Below, one piece after another: positions 62,101 to 64,000 of a DNA stretch of 64,000 nt. Source of the stretch: Cervus elaphus (Eukaryota > Chordata > Mammalia > Artiodactyla > Cervidae). The notes beneath the pieces were generated by a model that was not told where the DNA came from, ran no database searches, and saw nothing but the letters and a program-made list of their open reading frames with translations. The stretch's first letter is position 1. Each line of letters begins with the position of its first letter. A program made the position numbers and the translations under genes. The stretch spans positions 95,962,015 through 96,026,014 of the forward strand of contig NC_057823.1 in assembly GCF_910594005.1 (NCBI RefSeq), read 5' to 3'.

Positions 62101-62325
62101 GCGTGCATATGCCAAGTCATTTTAGTCATGTCCAAGTCTTTGCGACCCCATGGACTGTGGCCTGCTAGGCTCCTCTGTCCATGGGGTTTTCCAGGCAAGA
62201 ATACTGGAGTGGCTAGTCATTTCCTCCTCAGGGGGATCTTTCAGACCCAGGGATCAAACCCACATCTCCTGAAGCTCCTGCATTGCAGGCAGATTCTTTA
62301 TCACTGAGCCAAAGGGGAAGCTCTT
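62101..62325 (-). repeat. antisense Bov-tA SINE
   Basis: Reverse copy: 'catgtccaagtctttgcgac' to 'tatcactgagccaaagggga'. Head slightly diverged. Confidence 0.87.
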
Positions 62326-63539
62326 CAAATAAATGGCAGAATTTACTGTCTACCACAATGTGCTTCTTCTTACACCAAATGACATCAATAATTTCTGTAG
62401 GTATGGTGATTAGAAATTCAGACTTAGAGTCTAATAAGGGATTTTTGCCCCAGTAAAATGCTGCACTCTCTAGGCTATGTTCTATTTTGGAATATTTGAC
62501 ATTAGGCCTATTTCACGGGATTCTGGAATAGGGCAGTAGAGCTTTATTGACGAATGTCAGCCTCCCCAAATAGCTGAAATTGCGGAATTGTGTCCTGTTC
62601 AGTGATAAAGACTACGATGTTGTTAAAGACCTGTAGAAAGAGGAACACTTGTTTTATCAGTTCTTTCCATTCGTCAGTGTTCCTTAACCCTCTGTCGGCC
62701 TTCAGGAATGCCAGGATTACCTAGAAAATTCTAGCCCAGTTTTGAAATACACGGCCTTGAGTGTATCAGTTTGTCTTGAGGTTTTTGTTTTGTTTTTGCC
62801 ATTGCCTGATTTTGTTTTTACCACAGACCAGTCTCATTTGTAGAATCAGAATCCATTGGTGGTTAGTCAGATGTAGACACTATGTCTCTTTAACATTCAA
62901 ACAGAACCTCCAACAGTATTATCCCTGTGAAGTTATCTTATTCAGTCAGAAACATGACTTCATTCCAAATCTCCACTAACAACATTTTCTCAAGTAGCCT
63001 TCCAGCAACTAAGGGCATTATACATAATTTATATCATTCTCCCAAAGTCCCAAGTCCCATCTAACCAGTTTTTCTGGGTAGACTTCATTCTTGTGGGTTT
63101 TTTGGTTATTGTTTTTACTTTTTAAGACATTTATGCTTTTTGTGTGTGTATTCAGCTGTCTGTTTAGGAAAGCTGGTATTTTTCAGGAAACTTAGTATTG
63201 GAAAATTCCAATATTCTCTATTTTCTATCTTTGTGAATCTTACAGGCCGTGTTATTATTCTTTTGAGAGGATGACGTTTGGTTCTGGTTTTACTTTTATT
63301 TGGTTTTTGCTTCTTATTAAGGAGCAGAGTAAGTGAAACCTAACAATCTGTTATTCCTCAGTCTTAACCCTTTTCTCCAAGAGCTGATGAGACTTTATGG
63401 ACATTTTTTGTGTCTTTTATAAATCTCCTAGTTCTTAGCAAGAGATCTTGCAGAGAAAGTTTGAAGATGTAAGTCTTAAAGCCTGAGCACCGGTTGACTT
63501 GCCTTTATCAGTATTTAGAGTAGTCTTCCCAAGGGTAGA

Positions 63540-63738
63540 GGACTCCTAGATGGCGCCATGGTAGAGAATCTGCCTACCAATGCAGATGTGGGTTCGATCC
63601 TTGGGTCAGGAAGATCCTCTGGAATAGGCAGTGGCAAGCTTCTCCAGTATTCTTGCCTGGGAAGTCCTGTGGACAGAGGAACCTGGTGGGCTACAGTCCA
63701 TGGGGTCACAAAGAGTCAGACACGACTTAGCACACGTG
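63540..63738 (+). repeat. Bov-tA SINE
   Basis: Diverged head ('gatggcgccatggtagagaa'), B-box-like 'gggttcgatccttgg', and a conserved 3' end 'gtcagacacgacttagcac'. Confidence 0.85.
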
Positions 63739-64000
63739 CATTCTACCAAGCATCCTACCAAAACTTCTTTGTTGAACTAGATTGTTCTCTTGGTTTATTT
63801 CTACTACTTCTATTGCTCTTAGAACAAGCATGATAATAATTATAATGACCTGATGAGTTATCTCTAGTGAGGATTCATAGCACATTTTTTTTTTTTTTTA
63901 AGGGAGAGAAACAGAAGGAAGGAGAAAATACCAAACTACCTTTTTTTCCTAGTCATTGTATTCCAGAAATGGGACTTAGTGGATCCTCCGGTCAGGTTTC

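Larger units (their letters stand above)
55529..64000 (+). other. LNPEP: LNPEP intron 4 (incomplete at window end)
   Basis: The donor is GTATGT. I looked for the next exon, which should continue VSIYAVPEKIG in human, and found no match up to 64000, so this intron is at least 8.4 kb. It holds SINEs, the nested L1 block (about 56500-60780) and microsatellites. 62330-63500 shows no gene and no clear repeat. Confidence 0.85.

Noticed and set aside
55529..64000. Search for LNPEP exon 5
   Set aside because: No stretch encoding the expected continuation (VSIYAVPEKIG in human) next to an AG acceptor was seen, so the exon most likely lies beyond 64000.
1..64000. CRISPR arrays, bacterial operons, viral genomes or other defined systems
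   Set aside because: The window is a typical mammalian locus. All regularly spaced or recurring sequences are explained by SINEs, LINEs, microsatellites and one minisatellite.

Overview
This is a segment of a ruminant (bovid) nuclear chromosome. The evidence is the dense, characteristic mix of Bov-tA and BOV-A2 SINEs, BovB (RTE-type) LINE fragments and ruminant L1 pieces, together with one intron-rich mammalian gene. I cannot tell cattle from sheep, goat, buffalo or other bovids by eye. There is no prokaryotic sequence, operon, CRISPR array or complete mobile element.

The only protein-coding gene I can support is the 5' part of LNPEP (leucyl/cystinyl aminopeptidase; also IRAP, oxytocinase, P-LAP) on the + strand. 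Positions 1-6760 are upstream intergenic DNA made of old L1, an LTR-like repeat and SINEs. Positions 6765-8960 are a TATA-less CpG island with GC boxes that carries the 5'UTR and coding exon 1 (8287-8305, only MEPFTN plus one base). Intron 1 (8306-48565, about 40 kb) is mostly retrotransposon debris plus unique sequence. Coding exon 2 (48566-49406) encodes the cytoplasmic tail, the transmembrane helix and the start of the luminal M1 domain. Exons 3 (53735-53873) and 4 (55397-55528) continue the M1 N-terminal domain. From 55529 to the end is intron 4, filled by a large old L1 into which a younger L1 and SINEs have inserted. The four exons join in frame into 377 codons. The catalytic GAMEN and HEXXH parts lie beyond the right edge.

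Region by region for the repeats: 340-1260 antisense L1 with a Bov-tA inside; 1300-2005 LTR-like repeat with a SINE inside; 13.14-15.20 kb the largest BovB copy (broken reverse transcriptase); 18.1, 25.0, 28.3, 30.9, 37.97 and 47.3 kb shorter BovB pieces in both orientations; 39.64-42.66 kb antisense old L1 holding a small L1 3' end with a 14-bp duplication; 45.26-45.43 kb a 36-bp minisatellite; 56.5-60.8 kb nested L1s. Many insertions show intact target-site duplications, listed below.

I did not find a novel biological system. The observation most worth checking is a 32-codon upstream ORF in the LNPEP leader whose TAA stop overlaps the LNPEP start codon (TAATG). It would matter for translation control if the transcript starts upstream of 8189. 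The rest is mainly structural: nested retrotransposition, inverted BovB copies in one intron, a higher-order minisatellite and a compound palindrome near the CpG island edge.
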